Assembly: GCA_023079485.1 (NCBI GenBank)
Contig: CM041115.1
Span: 30,556,826 to 30,620,825 of the forward strand
Reading direction: 5' to 3'
Source of the DNA: Archilochus colubris
Lineage: Eukaryota > Chordata > Aves > Apodiformes > Trochilidae
DNA length: 64,000 nt
Part shown: piece by piece, positions 48,701-62,058 of the stretch
How the letters are laid out: each line of letters opens with the position of its first letter
How positions within the stretch are numbered: position 1 is the first letter of the stretch
Notes under the pieces: generated by a model
Databases searched by the model: none
Seen by the model: the letters and a program-made list of their open reading frames with translations, nothing else
What the model was told of the DNA's origin: nothing
Position numbers and translations under genes: made by a program

Positions 48701-51700
48701 GCAGCATAAACCCCTTAAAATTTTGGCAGTAGCAGAGAAAGTAAAAAAGGCAGCAAAGAATCTTTTCAGATATTTGATATAAAAGAATTATAGTAACCAT
48801 TTATTAATTAGTGCATTCACTGAAATTAAAGACAGAATGATGAAACAACGTCATTTGAAACTTCCAAATTTATAGAAAGAATACAGCTCACTGACACTTT
48901 GTAAGAATTATGGTGTCAGCATGGGTGTCTATATGTTCTCAAAGTGCTTTCAAGCACTTTACTAATCAGTAAATTCTGAGCAACTAACCTGAGGATCAGT
49001 GTGGGAAAAGGGAATCCTCTTGTACCATGGTATTTTGGTTCATCACCAACACTTTTCTGCATTTTACAGAGCAGTGAAAACTGCTATATAAAGACAAAAA
49101 ATACAAAGATACCAGTACATAACAACAGTGGAAATGTGCAACACAGGACTTTCCAAAACTTCACACTTAAACTCAATCTGCTAGGAAGCTTAGCATCTGC
49201 AAGCAAGGTTAAAACCTTTTTCTTTTAAAATCCCAACTTTATGACAAAAGGGTTAAAACACTTATCTGACTTTAATAATAGATTAAGTGGCTTCCATCTT
49301 CTTTTTCAGAAGAGCCAGGTCTCCAAGCATCTTACAGATCCTCTCTTACTCTTCCTCAAGCTATGTTACAAGCATCCGATGGGAGGCCAGAAGTAATAAG
49401 CATCACCAAAAGCAAGCTCTTTACCCTCAGTACGATTCTGAACTACAAGTTGTTACCTTCAAGCTCTCAGAAACATTGTCATCGCAGTTTAATTCCGCTA
49501 TACTAACAAACAGGAATTAATCCAAGACATTGGTGAGCTCTGGAGGTGTCTGTATTTGTGTTTACGACCAGAAAGACAAAGCTCTTAATAAATGAAAATC
49601 TTAAATTTCCTTATGTAGCATTAGATGATACATCCAAAAGAGGACAAGTTTTCTCTCCAATCAACACTCATATGCCACCTAAAATCCTCTCAAGAAGATC
49701 AGATGGTAATCTGCTCCAAAACTAAACATACTATTTAAATATATACACACACATAGAGCTGGGTGTTTATGCACCATTATGTTTATGGACGGCTATAATG
49801 CTCCTCCAAATACACCTTCTACATATGACATCTGCATCACTGAGTCTGGATACCAGCATAAAATGGCTCATTTAAGGAAAATCCCCTATCTATAATGCTG
49901 ATTTATTCTGCAGAATATGCAGAATACACCTGTCTTCAAGGAATTCCATACTTGCTACTTTTTTTAAGCTGAAACTTTCTAAAGGCATGTATCTTCCTTC
50001 ACACATAAGGATCAGGTAGTGATGCTCAGAGAACCTGAATTAAATTATCATCAAAATAACATAGCTCACTACTGAATGTAAAGAATCACTCAGCTTATCA
50101 ACTCCCAAACTTTATCAGCCTTGTGTATCTGTTCAGAACATGTTCCTTACATTAAGAGAAAAAAAAAAAAAAGGAAAAAACAACACAAACAAACAAACAA
50201 AAAAAACCCCAAAACAACACCTTCTCTCGCTCCCCCACATAAATATGTAAAAAAATACGTTTATCAGTTAATGTAGTATTCTGCAGGCAGTACAGATTAC
50301 ATTGTACTGGTAAAATGGAAGTATGCCAGCAGCCTTAGAATTGAAAAACAGGAAGAATTCAGATCATAAATATGTTACTGTACAGCCTCCCATTTTCCTG
50401 GCCAAATTACTACTTGATAATTTGGCATAGTTAGAATAAAATGTAAGGGTTTCATACTAGCAGATGTGCTGCATGTGTAGAAAACATAAGAAAAGCTGCT
50501 AACAGACCGATGCTCCCTAGAGGTAGGACTGGCTGCATCAGAGGTAAGACATCTATGTTATTGTGCAGGGCAAGATTTCTGATCAGACACAAAATTGTTC
50601 ATCAGCATTGGAGCCCTCGAAGTAGTACAGCAAATCTTGAATAAAAATCAGAAAAAGGTGACCTCAAAGACAGATGGAAAAGAGAAAAAAGTAATAAATT
50701 CAACCTAGAAGGTGAACAGTTGCAAGGTACACAGTAGTGTTAACTTTTCTAAAACCCTTTATGCTTTGTATCTGTTTGAGAAAATACAGACAAGTTCAAT
50801 TTTTCAGATGTATGCATGTGACTCTTTTTAGACTAGAATTTTATTCTAATATTAACATGTATACAACATCTCAACACAGAAAGCTTTGGGGGAGTTTATA
50901 ATTGAAGTTTAAAAAAAACCCAGGCAATCGACTAGCAATGACTGACAGCAGGCATCCAGTACCCACCTAAGAAGAGTATCCACATACCAAACTAAACCAG
51001 GATGGTCTAACTTGAGATAAATAATGCAGATTTGCTAATTGGCTACTGATTCTCACCACAAATCAGTTACTTGGCAAAAATATGCCTCTTACAAAAAAAC
51101 CCAAACCTGTATCCAATGATTCCATAAAATCTGCAAAATCTGATAGATCAATAGAAGATGAAAGTTCTTGAAAGACAGCAAGCATTATTTCTTAACAGCA
51201 CAATCAGATGAAGCACCACTGGTTTTTTTCCTTTCTTCCTATGAGCATTACCTCTAGTTGACTCTCTGCCAACTCCTCCTTATGTAAGCCTATGAATCCA
51301 ACAAACAGTGACAAAGCAGAGCCCACACCATATGGGTCTGACGACAGGGAGGTATCTTCAGAATACTGACAGCATGGAAGCACAGACCATCTCAAAGGCT
51401 CCCTCGCTGGCCCCACATGAACATTACACAAAGAAATTGCCAGAAGAGATCTTCGCAAAACACATTACAAAACAGACCCCAGAAATAATGAGCAACACAA
51501 CAACTTAATTCTCTGGGACCTCATAAAGGACCTCAATTGCTGCACAGAGCTTCAACGACGGCTTCTGGAGCAGCACATGGCTCTCTGCAATTAGTACCAC
51601 AAAAAAAAACCCCTCCAAACTATTTTTATTTGCAAGTTCCTTGTCCAGTGAATGCCCTAGGTCACATTCATTTTAAACACTGTGTGGCAGGAAATAATCA

Positions 51701-52077
51701 GGCTGTAGCAAAGTACTGAGAATACAGTTCTCATTAAGTCTAGGAGAGCCAAAGGTTATTTACAGATCACAGCAGCATACATAACACAGTCACAGAGCTC
51801 ACATACTGTCAGGCAAGTAATTAATCAAGCCAGGCAAAAAGTTTGGGGTGCTAACAATTACCACAGCAAAAACTGCTAGTTTAGTATCATGACAGGAACT
51901 TGAATACAAGATGCAAAATCTTGGTCCTACACCTGACAGCAAACACAAACAGTACAACTAAAGCCTTTCATCCATACTTTTCTCAGCTCATCTTGAAATG
52001 AGAATCTCTGTAGATAAACAAAGCAGATTTAAATTTAGCCATGAGATCTCTTCAGCTAGGTTTTTCATTAATACAAG

Positions 52078-52485
52078 TGTCACAGTTTAGCAGTTTGGGG
52101 GAACTAAAAACCTAGGACAGAATTCCTCTCTATTCCCCCTGGCAAAGGGGAAGATTAAAAGGGGAACAAAGTTGGGACACTTCAAGTTGAAATCTGAAAA
52201 CAATTAGATAGAGATTTTGCTAACACAAGGGAAAGGTAATAACATAACGGGCAAAGTAACAAAAAATACAAATATATACACACACACAACCCAATAGATA
52301 GCACATGGTGGGCTGGTGGCACCAAACAGCAACGCAGCCACCAGGAAGTGGGAGAAAAAAGAGGGAGGAGCTGCTGGCTTTCTGATCTTTTATAAAGTAT
52401 AGATCCCTCCCTTTGCCTTCAGCTCTTCTCAGAGTCTGAAAAGCCCCCTCCTTTAGATCCTCCTGTTCAACCAGTGACATACATG
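52078..52485 (-). mobile_element. Candidate solo LTR
   Basis: This 400-bp segment of mixed composition is bounded on the left by TGTCACAG, which on the minus strand gives an LTR-like CA end. Read on the minus strand it contains a TATA-like CTTTATAAAAGATC near 52390, followed by a pyrimidine-rich stretch (CCTCCCTCTTTTTTCTCCC) and then a T/G-rich segment. This layout would fit an LTR promoter and R/U5. No exact 5-bp target duplication was found, and no retroviral gene adjoins it. It could instead be another repeat class. Confidence 0.4.
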
Positions 52486-54873
52486 CTCATACTTAGTAAC
52501 ATAAGCAGATAGTTTTGGACCATAAGTGCCATATGTATAAAAATACTTTGAAAAGATATCAAACAAAAGACAATGAAAAAATCTCTCTCTTTTAGAGAAA
52601 TAGTTACTTAAAGTGATACCTATGGAGGAAGAAAGTGATCCACTGTTTTAGTCCCAACTTAAAAACACACTGCACACATAATGTACCTTTTTCCATCATA
52701 CATGCAGGAACTATACTGATAGTACATGAAAAAAAGAGACACACAAGTAGACATATTGCATATTCCAAAACATAAACTCATTTTCAACCAACACAAAAAA
52801 GCATAAACTGCCTACTCAGAAAAATCACAGGGCGAAGTACCATACATACATGGAAAACAGAATGCTAAAATGATATGAGAAACTGGCTACCTATGATTTA
52901 TAATACATCTCACATTTTCAGTCAGGTCAAGAGCAGAAAAAGAAAAGATCAGTGTCCTAACAGTTTATAAACAGGAAAGATTCATTCTTTTGTCAATTTC
53001 CAATAGCAAAAGCAAAATCTAATCAGAATGAAAACAAAAAAAACTTGGTAGTCTAAAAAAAACTTTAATGTAATAACAGCCATTTTTTAATATAATATTG
53101 TATCATTAACTTCTCAACAAGATTACAGCACAACAAAATTACAGTCTGATCTCGGTAATTTGTGCTTTACTACATCTGGCTATGCAAAATATATACGTTA
53201 AAGGACAAGGTATAAAGGACAATCATCCATCCACCAACTGAGACTAGTTTAATTCAAGGTTTTATTTTAGCTTATTTTTTTATGCAAAGGGAAGTTAAAT
53301 TTATAAACTGATCAGGAATGATCACAGATTAATCTCTTTAATCTTTTTAAGTGCCATGATCAAAATCTGATGAATGCTTCACACTCGTAGACATACTGTA
53401 GAAGATTAAAATATCTACGATTATGTGTATATTTTCAGCTAGTCCCCCCATATCTCTCTATTTAGGTATTTATTTGGCTCCTATAATCTTGGTATACAAG
53501 CACTGATCCACATGTTAAGTAGCTAAAACCAAAAGGGTATGCTCTCCAGATAGGAAAACACCTCCTTCTGATATCAATAGGAACCCTGTGAAGAAAGTGT
53601 TATGTCTGAATACAACCCAGAAGACTATGAAAATCTCAGACAAATGATAACTCTTTCCTGTCTTTGTGAGCATCAATACTCATTAGCATTAATGAGATTT
53701 ATGCAGGTGTTTTGAAAGAGTAGAACATATAATATCTGATTAAATCAAACAGAAGTTTTTTAAGCCACTTATGGCTATGGAATTTCCTACCTGGCTATGA
53801 AGCAAGGGCAGTGATCTGAAGAGGGCTGAGCAGTTGCTGAAAAACAGTGAATGAATTTGGCTTCCAATGGAAGCTGAGGGCATGCAACAAATTTACTGGT
53901 AGATATGTATATGAAAACAAAAGTACCATGCAGAGTTATTACCGTGGCAGACACCTTATTGATTTAGTTTTGTTAACATATGTTCTGGAGCTAAACAATA
54001 AAAACAACAATTTACCATTAAATAACTTTCCAGAGTAGCTCTTATTATACTAATGAGCAACCTATAAAGTCATTGGTGGCTATCTTATGCTCTGTTACAC
54101 AAGGAATCAGATTTGTGTAAATGAGTCCTAATAGCTTTGATTAGCTTTGCAGCATTTCTCAAGTGAATATTAATTAAATACTAAACAAACAATGTTATTA
54201 GAATGAAAATGCTCTGTCACTGGAAAAGAAAAATATAATAAAATACACATAATTTTCAAGTTACCATTGCTACAACACTAATTAACACACAGCGCAAATA
54301 TTTGCAATGGTAAATCCTGATTTTTCCATAGTTTTGGTAACTGAAAAAAAAAAGTATATGGAGGCTGTAGAATATAAAAACTGTTACTTTCGTAAAAATT
54401 TCAATGAACACTACAGAAGAAATATAAATCATCAAATAAAATCAGATTGCTATAAGACTCAATATCCCAGAATCTTTTAGCTGTTTTTATATGCTTGAAC
54501 AAATAATTTCTGAAAATGCACCCGGTGTGCAAACAAAAGCTCATAACCAAATAATAATATTTAAATTAATCTAAACAGAGAATATTATCAAGTTTTGGAA
54601 AGTCTTCTTTGAGCCTTACAATATTTATAAACTGTATGTGTGGGTAGAACTAATTCTGTCCCCTTATACTTGCATAATTTGGGACTACTTTGTCTAGACT
54701 TCAGCTGAGGTAATCTACTAAATACATGTAACTAGAAGCAAATTTGTATTCTGTACTGTTCAAAAAACCACACTGTACTAAGGTACGTGACTAACAACTG
54801 CTGTACTTTGTTTCTTAATCCTTTTTCCAGGGGAAAAGCACAAGCAAGGACGTTTCTTGTTTTGATTAGGTTT

Positions 54874-54895
54874 GGGGTGCGTGTGGGTGGGTGGG
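54874..54895 (+). repeat. G-quadruplex motif beside a (GT)n/AT stretch
   Basis: The runs GGGG, GGG, GGG and GGG are separated by loops of 7, 1 and 1 bases, fitting the canonical quadruplex pattern. A short GT repeat and an ATATATA stretch follow directly to about 54922. Confidence 0.88.
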
Positions 54896-56256
54896 CGTGT
54901 GTGTGTATATAAAAATATATACAGTATTAAATATGTACCCGAGACAAGCATGGGTAAAAACATTCTCCTTGATCTTGAAAGTAAGGTGGTACCATATGTT
55001 CTGCTTCCTACATCATGAAAGAATTCATTTGATAAAATTACATCAGCCACACTGACATTTCATCCATTGGATAAGCTTCAGTTTTCTTCAGTTTTCCTCT
55101 GCATTGGAGATGATCACAGATTTCACCATGTTGACACCTTACTCAGGTTTTTGTGTCCATATAACTAAATGTGTTTAAAATACTCTTAAGTCTTGAAATT
55201 GAATCTATATTCTGTGGAAAGCCAATATGAAAGTTAAAGGTTTGATATGTTTCCAAAACAGACTCTCTTGCTCAGTTAAGTACACTAAGCTCTCTGTTTT
55301 ACACAACCTCCTGTACACTGAATGTTTGTTATGCAGGAGGATTGCACAGGAGGCTGCACAGGTGTGAACAGATGAAACCCAGCCTTTGCCTGAGATAGTG
55401 TCTCCTGGACAGCCAAGAAATTATTTTAGGCTTGATGGAAAATGCTTTCCAGCATTCAACATAGCACCAGCAAGGAATGAGGAGGTAAAGAACAAAGTGA
55501 TGTCCAGAATATGCACAGAATACTTGGAATGGCTGTCCAGCTCCAAACTTTTCAAAATCTTTCCCTGCTACATGTACTTTAAAGATGCTTCTATCAGCTG
55601 TTCTCAGGGCAGCAGACAATACATATCCAAAAACAAATTTATGAAGGCTATGGTATGGTACCCATGAATGATTTCATACACTCTATTAGTAATCAGAAAG
55701 ATAAAAGGAAAGGGGGATTTGGGAAGGAAATGAGATGCTACCTCATGCATGCTGTACTTAGGCAAGGAAAACTCCATGGTTCTGGTTTACCAGCTCCTTG
55801 GAGCTCGTTTTCCCAGCATTTATACTCTCAAAGTGATACTAGTGCAGAAATCTAAGTAACCAGTTTCTCAGATTAAGTTAACTTGACTTAAACAGTGGCT
55901 CAGACATTTACGAAGTGTCTAGCTCATTTTAATGTGCTGATCTGAACTCAAATGGTTTTTTAGCATATCCAGCTGCTCTCAAGGAACAGACATTGCTTCA
56001 TATATCTAATTCTGCTTCTTTCTGCAATCATGGCAAATGCCTTTCTTACTATTTCCGTTCCATGCTTCTTAGACATATAAACATGTACGTTTTTTTAAGT
56101 TTCCTGTAAACCCCCTTTACCTGCAGTGTTACACCCATACATTGACATCTGCCATGGCTTCCAGTTAGTTGAAGGCAAGCATAGTTAATTCCTGTGGCCA
56201 CCTACATGGGCTTCATTGCTGTCAGAGGCTTTACAAGTATTATCTGCTCATCTCAT

Positions 56257-56309
56257 ACAGATTGTTGTGCTAATACCTAGCCACAGATTGTTGTGCTAAT
56301 ACCTAGCCA
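56257..56309 (+). repeat. 26-bp tandem duplication
   Basis: There are two exact adjacent copies of a unit beginning ACAGATTGTTGTGCTAATAC and ending CTAGCC. The exactness suggests a recent slippage or replication event. Confidence 0.93.
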
Positions 56310-58136
56310 TAGGTTCCCATAGCCACTGCGAGTCTTTTGGTTTCCCTGGAGCTTGTTGGGCCACACAGGTTCCTGAGTAGGCCTGTTTAACTTATTGGTA
56401 TATTCTTCAGGCAGCAAGTCTGTGGAATGTGTTGCTCATCATTTTTACCTTGCTGAGACAAAGGCACAGGATTCAGCATGGCTTTGCACCTCCTCAGCAT
56501 CTGGGACACATAACTGTAGTTTGTGGGGTTGATACTGGCATACATGTCTTCCTGATTTCCAGTCATTCCCTAATCCAAATTTAACACCATAGCCACAGGT
56601 TGCCCAGAGTTTACTGTTTAAAAAAGCATTTGTGAAAAATTGTCATTGAGAGCAGAAACTAAGCCACAAAAGATAAAATTTCATTAGCGCTTCATTTTTG
56701 GCAGGAATATTGCAGAGAATCACAACAGTATGTGTAACCAGGTCATCAACAGCCCAGCTCACCTAACCTTCAAAAAGACATGGAGATAGAGAGACAGAGG
56801 GCTGTGACCCATGCCTGAACACTCACAAAAGGGAAAAGAATGGTAACACTGACCACTATTGGCTCCACAAGGGTACAAGAAGACATATCCAAAAAGAAGA
56901 CATATCTGAAACCTGCAGGAAGTTGCCATGCTAAGAAGAACATGGGAGAGGTAAGGACTTGAAACGTCCTTCACAATAAAGTAACTGATCCACAGCCTTA
57001 CATCTGGACTGAAATATCATGGTGCCAGACTGCTAGACAGACTTCTTGGACACTTTGTACTCTTTGGTGCTCCAGTGTGATAGTGAGTGAGTGAAACCTA
57101 TTTTGCTTCAGGCTTTATTTTAGCCAAAATCAGCTTCCCCCCTTACAAGAACTCCCAGTGGCTATTTGCTACTATTTTACAATTTGTTACTACTAGTGCA
57201 GTTGAACATTATTCCACACAGTTGGTATGCAAACTACTAAAGGCAATCTCATAGAGAGCTCCTTTCTGTGGGCAGATAATATTTACACCCACAAAAGTGT
57301 TTTCATTTGAACGAATGAATACTTTTAAAGCACATCTATTCATTCACACATTTCCAAACTGTGTCTCCTCTCCAGGAGATTTTGGCGCAGGGATTTTGTG
57401 AACCATTTCACCCCAATAGGAAAATAACAATGTGAAAAAATAAGCACTCCTCTGAATAGCTTCAATGGTTAGGCTGGGATATTTAGCTCAGGGAACCATA
57501 CTAAATAAATACGTAAGTACATCTCATTTCTTCAGTTGTATAGACTCTAGATGCAGGAGTCTCCATAATGACTACTTTAACCTATTCATCCACTATACTG
57601 GCACTATAGGATTTTTAGCAGTCAGTGATAGTAACAGTGTTGAATTTTTAAGACTACCTTTGTCTTTTTTTTTTTTTTAGAAATTAGCTCAGCGCTGTTT
57701 AATTGTAAGCTTGCTTACTACATTTAGATTTTGAGTATGATTTCAATGCAAAGCAGGAACATAAGTTACTTACAGCCTAATAACTTGGACTGACCTAAAG
57801 AAATAAACCCTGTGAACTCACTTATCTCAACTAAATCTCTTAGATTTACAGGCCTTCATAAGAAAACATCCATGACTTACATCAGCATCCAAGGAGTTAA
57901 TTTCAAGCAAAAGGTCCAAGACACTATTAACTACAATCCTTCTCAGCTTATTACAAGCAAAAACTAAAAAAAGAAAGCCAGCCAATCCACCCCACATACA
58001 TGCTCCAAAAATAATAGTGAAGAATTATAAGATCTTTCCATAGTTGCTGGACATGGTGTTTCCTATATCATCTACCAAAAATGTGTACTTTGCTGAAAAC
58101 GTAACACTGCCTAAGCTGTTCTTAGCAGTTCTGCAA

Positions 58137-58172
58137 TCACAGAATCACGGCACGTTATGGGTTGGAAACCCA
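58137..58172 (-). mobile_element. Possible CR1 3'-end remnant
   Basis: The text TCACAGAATCACGGCAC followed by GGGTTGGAAA resembles the reversed CR1 tail and terminus, but only about 35 bp can be aligned by eye. It lies inside an otherwise unremarkable open stretch. It could be chance. Confidence 0.4.
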
Positions 58173-61100
58173 TCAGAACTTGTAAACAACCAGAATTTTT
58201 CATCTAAAATAGAAAAGTTTCTTGTTGAAGATGTGGTAAACCACATGAATGTTGAGCTACAAACATTCTTGGTCAAACCAAAGAAGTGGAAGGTTATTTA
58301 ATTTTAAAGAAAGAAACATTATATGGTACTGCAGTGGTGTGTAGAGTAGCTGGAAGTGATACACAGTGGAAAGCAGCCAGAAAAAAAAAAGGAAATTATG
58401 TTCCTTGGTAAAATGGGTCCAAAGCTACCAGTGTCTGATGGTGTTGAAAAACAACTTCCGCATTCTTAGCCAAAGAGCAGCAGCAGCTAATTGAAGGTCA
58501 TAATCACAGCTCAGCAGTGGATTCAGCACCAAATTTAACTAATCAGCATTGAAATGTCAGAACAGTAACACTAGCCAAGCAGTCTGGATTAACTATTCTA
58601 AAAGCACAGAATATGTGACAGATGAAATTTTTATCTTTTGATGCATGCTGGAGTCTCCCAAAGTACATGGTCCAAACCCAGAACTACAAAGGCCCCCCAG
58701 ATTGTCTTACAGCTCTTTGCTGCTGAAGGGGAAAACCTCAGATCTCACATAGCAAAAGAATATCAGAGATTTGCTGAGAAAACCAACAATGGATCATGAG
58801 ATGCTAAAGAATATTTTGGCTGCTCTCTCTTATCAAGAGGAACTGAAATTTGACCTAGGCTTTGTGAAACCCCATATTACCAGATGTGGGGATTAAGCAG
58901 TGAGAGAAATGGATTTTTAAAATGTCAGAGTAAAAAGGACCATTCTAAGGTGAAATAAGCTGCTGAACACTATGAATGTGATAAAACTCTCCTTCAAGAA
59001 TGAAGTTTTGCAACTAACAGAACTTCATTACAGCAAAAAAATAAGAGTAGGAAATACAGGAAGTACAGGACCAAGTCATTACACAGGGGAAGCCTAACCT
59101 GAGTGGTCGTGATCAAACCTGCTGCTGAATTACAACACATATGAGGAAAAGAGACTTACCTATACAATATAGAGTTAGAGGGGTAAAAGTTATGAAAGTG
59201 AAAAAATAGACAGCAGCTGTAAGAGGAAGGAAAAAAATCCCAAGTACCAATGCCATTAAAAATGACATCTTCTGGTAAGTTTTGAAAGAGGACAAGGATA
59301 AATAAGACTGAAAGCTAGACTGAGATGTAGGAAGATAGATCTACCTTGTTCAGCAGCAATAAGCATATCACAAAATAATTGCATAAGGTCTCAAAGTTTA
59401 AAAAAACTACCACACAAACATAAACAACATCCCAACTAAGAAGAAAGGCATTAATGACCAATGATTCATATAAAGTCAGAGTTTTTAATACCAGATTTTC
59501 TTTACAAAAGAATTTACTGGAGAAACTGTGTATTTTGGGGAACAGAAACTATCCCTATAAAGTACTATAAAACCATGACATTCAAATCCTCCCTAAAAAC
59601 AAGTGTGGTGGTGAAGGCCTCATCTAACTCATACCCAGCCACTTAATACTGCATGAGAAAAACTTAGTGAGATCATTACACTGATCAGATCATTCTGTTG
59701 GTGGTTGTGAAACAGGATTTCTTGTTAAAGGCAAGTAATTGATTCCAATAATGACAGAAGATTGTTGTGATAAGCCTTTTTTTTTTTCTTTTCTGTCAGA
59801 GAAAGGTGTCAATATGAACTGGTTCTACAAACAGTTGAAGTATGTATTTGGGAAGGTTTGTGGAGACATATGGAAGGAACTCACGGTTGCAAGAAAAATT
59901 ACAGAGAAAGACCTAATCTTTGTCACTTCATAGTCTACATTCTAAATGTTCTGTCTGGATTATTTTGAGTTTATGCTATTTTTCCATTTAATTTGCTTTT
60001 CTTCCCAAGCTTTCTGGAATGAGGAAAAAAAAAAATCAAATCTTCAATTTCTGCCCCAGAGCAAAAATAACTAACCATTTGTGTATTTTAAAATATCTAA
60101 AAGCCCCTACATATTTCTCACTTTACATTACCTGACAATCACACTTCTGCAAAAACACTGAAGCCAACAGAAAGAGTTAACTCACAGACTAGGACACACG
60201 AGGCTCTTTATGAGAAGTTTCTGTTCGTAAACATTTTGTGGTCCTCCCAGTTGCTTCACAATCAAGTTAGACTTTAATTTCATCATATGAAAGCCTCTGT
60301 TCTAAATTTAACTTTGAGAAGAAAAAGGAATAATTAAAAAAAAAGGAGGGGGGATCTTTTAGCACCAGTTCATAGGAAATGCAATTAAACAAGCCCTTCT
60401 AGCAGAAATGAGAACACCATTGCAAAAACATGTATAGGGACTTTGAAAGCCTTGTTTCACAGTTTTGGGCATGGTTTTGGTGTTCTAAAATAAAAGAACT
60501 TTTAGGTCAGTTTGTTTAAAAAGACCCACAAAACAGGACAGAAACTATTACTAACAACAATAACAAAAGATTCCAATAGAAAAAAAAAAGCAATCAACAC
60601 AGTACTGGGATCCCTGTAATGGGCTCTGAACATACTCATCTCCTTTGTCCATCATTTACATTTTTCACTTCAGAATGCCATCAAGAACTCTCACATCCTT
60701 AAAGAACAATCCTTATATGCAAAATAAGCCTCCAACAGGACACTAACTCCACCTTGAAGTCTGCAAAAATGACACACTTACAGAATGAAAAAACAATCTG
60801 TTTTTTCACTTTGTAATACTAAAAGGAAAAGCACTGCACAGAAATTGTTTGACGGACCTCCCATTTTTAGCAACATCACAATATACCTTACCAGGAACAG
60901 CATTTAACACTTGATCTTCATTAACAGCTAAAAAGCCTGAATATTTACAACAGTACCTACCTGTACATTTTTTAGGATTTAGCTTTAAAATTGTAAGCTT
61001 CATGGGCAAATTACTGATCTCAGACACACAGGACAGATCTACACAGAACTTCATGGAATTACTAATGACTTACACCAGCATTCTGGGGACATAACATTCT

Positions 61101-61527
61101 TGTAATAAGTTCAAAATAAAAAGTTAAGTAATACAGGTCTTCATTCAATCAAACCAACCAGTAAAATAACATTAGATGAGAAAGCTCTAACTACCACAAT
61201 CTGCATTCACAAAGGCTTATAGACAAAAATTTTCTTGAACGAACCAGGAGGACCTTCTTGGCATCACATAAAGTGTTTCCAAATTCTTAACCACATGCTG
61301 AAGCAATTTCTAAATAAGTGAATAAAATCAGTCTATAGCCACGCCGCAAAAACATTCCACGCAAGATGAGACCACAGGCAACAAGATTAATATTAGAATC
61401 CCCTATCAGCATATTAGATCATCTGTCACTAGAGAGCCCATCCCTGACCCCCCAGTTTCAGTAGCTTTTATTATTTCTAATATTCTAAAGCTTCTATACG
61501 TAAGGTTTGCAAGTTCCAGGATTAGAT

Positions 61528-62058
61528 TAGAATCTCACCATGAGCAACTTGTGCCCATTGCCCCTTGTCTTGTCCATGTGACTCCTTTCAAACAGGGAGT
61601 CTCCGTGTATGTACTGTCTCATGATGTATTCAATATCATAATAAGGTCTCCCATCAGCCTTCATTTCTCAAGGATGAACAGACCCGGTTTTCTGAGCCTC
61701 TCCTTCTATGGCAGGTGCTCTAGTCCTCTGATCAACTTTGTGGCTGTGCTCTGGATTCTCTCCAGGGACCAAAACTGAATGCAATACTTGAGGTGTGGAG
61801 TCATAAGAACTGAGTAGCACAGGATGATGACTTCTTTGCCTCTACTGGTGATGCAACCCAACATCCTGTTGGCTTTCTTTGCTGCTGCAGCACACTCTTT
61901 CCTCATGATGAGCATGTTGCTCATGTTGAGCCTACTATCCACCTCCAGGTCCCTTCCCCCACAGGGCTGCTCTCCAGCCAAGTGGATCTCAGTCTGAACT
62001 GCACTCCTGGGTTATGTGTTATCAGGTGCAAGACCTTGCACGTCTCTGCGCTGAACTT
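61528..62058 (-). mobile_element. CR1 LINE fragment, older family
   Basis: This is antisense CR1 ORF2 C-terminal sequence without the 3' tail. The minus frame at 61706-61981 contains CAAAAKKANRMLGCI and LMTPHLKYCIQFWSLERIQS, and the frame at 61921-62124 continues upstream. The left edge begins at ATCTCACCATGAGCAACTTG rather than at a tail, so the 3' terminus is missing. It shares its family-specific blocks with the copy at 34680-35046. Confidence 0.88.

Noticed and set aside
51204..51720. Overlapping short ORFs on both strands in a slightly GC-richer stretch
   Set aside because: The minus-strand frame does not match AOPEP, and no repeat family or protein was recognised.
58044..59100. Possible processed pseudogene: an open frame at 58044-58301 and neighbouring text with coding-like phrases in changing frames
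   Set aside because: I could not match any stretch to a known protein with confidence, and no clear poly-A tail or target duplication is visible.
60806..61054. 82-codon minus-strand ORF, considered as an upstream AOPEP exon
   Set aside because: The sequence does not resemble any AOPEP segment, and splice sites giving the needed phase are not evident.
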